Source: Trichobilharzia szidati | Taxonomy: Eukaryota; Platyhelminthes; Trematoda; Strigeidida; Schistosomatidae | Reading direction: 5' to 3' | NCBI GenBank assembly: GCA_944472155.2 | Contig: OX235272.1 | Location: forward strand, 2,836,354-2,900,353 | DNA length: 64,000 bases | Part shown: piece by piece, positions 63,975 to 64,000 of the stretch | How positions within the stretch are numbered: position 1 is the first letter of the stretch | Layout: each line of letters begins with the position of its first letter | Made by a program: the position numbers and the translations under genes | Notes under the pieces: model-generated | Told to the model about the DNA's origin: nothing | What the model saw: only the letters and a program-made list of their open reading frames with translations | Databases searched by the model: none

Positions 63975-64000
63975 ATAACTAATTATATATATATATATAC
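63975..64000. repeat. (TA)n tract at the window end
   Basis: Simple TA repeat running into the window edge. Confidence 0.8.

Overview
The window looks like an intergenic or intronic stretch of a flatworm genome, most likely a schistosomatid blood fluke. It is AT-rich, has almost no host coding sequence, and is packed with retroelements typical of trematodes: Penelope-like elements (PLEs) with a GIY-YIG endonuclease, RTE-like (SR2-type) and CR1-like non-LTR retrotransposons, and several tRNA-derived SINEs. One SINE family carries a hammerhead-ribozyme-like core, as schistosome SM-alpha repeats do. Genus and family assignments come from motif recognition, not from a search. The labels PLE-A to D, NLTR-B and C and SINE-A to D are mine, for this window only.

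Layout. 0-10 kb: a SINE-A copy, a fused RTE/PLE fragment, a CR1-like copy, a PLE-B copy split by a PLE-A copy with a 13-bp target duplication, then three RTE 3' ends in a row on the minus strand. 10-18 kb: foldback and SINE-C units and a run of PLE fragments (11.8-14.3 kb plus; 15.6-17.4 kb minus, rearranged). 18-29 kb: mixed SINE-B, SINE-A and SINE-D copies and PLE and CR1 debris. 29-36 kb: foldback composites and the best RTE copy (31.9-33.6 kb). 36-41 kb: inverted arms about 345 bp long enclosing nested PLEs; the inner one (38.0-39.8 kb) carries an inverted copy of its own 3' region and a 14-bp target duplication. 41-45 kb: PLE-B again, then a second PLE of inverted architecture with a 14-bp duplication (43.6-44.7 kb). 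45-57 kb: SINE pairs, RTE and NLTR-B 3' ends, and the best PLE-D coding region (53.4-54.3 kb). 57-64 kb: a PLE, the only convincing host exon (58,435-58,524, minus; last exon of a gene whose product ends in a short Arg/Lys-rich helix), then more SINEs and non-LTR tails.

How the parts relate. The autonomous families (PLE, RTE, CR1) supply reverse transcriptase and are nearly all 5'-truncated and broken here. SINE-B2 ends in a sequence shared with the RTE 3' end, so it was probably mobilised by RTE machinery. SINE-B1 has the same tRNA-like head with an unrelated tail. Several PLE groups end in hammerhead-like motifs, as does SINE-A, so small self-cleaving RNAs recur at unrelated element ends. 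None of the PLE or non-LTR reading frames is complete.
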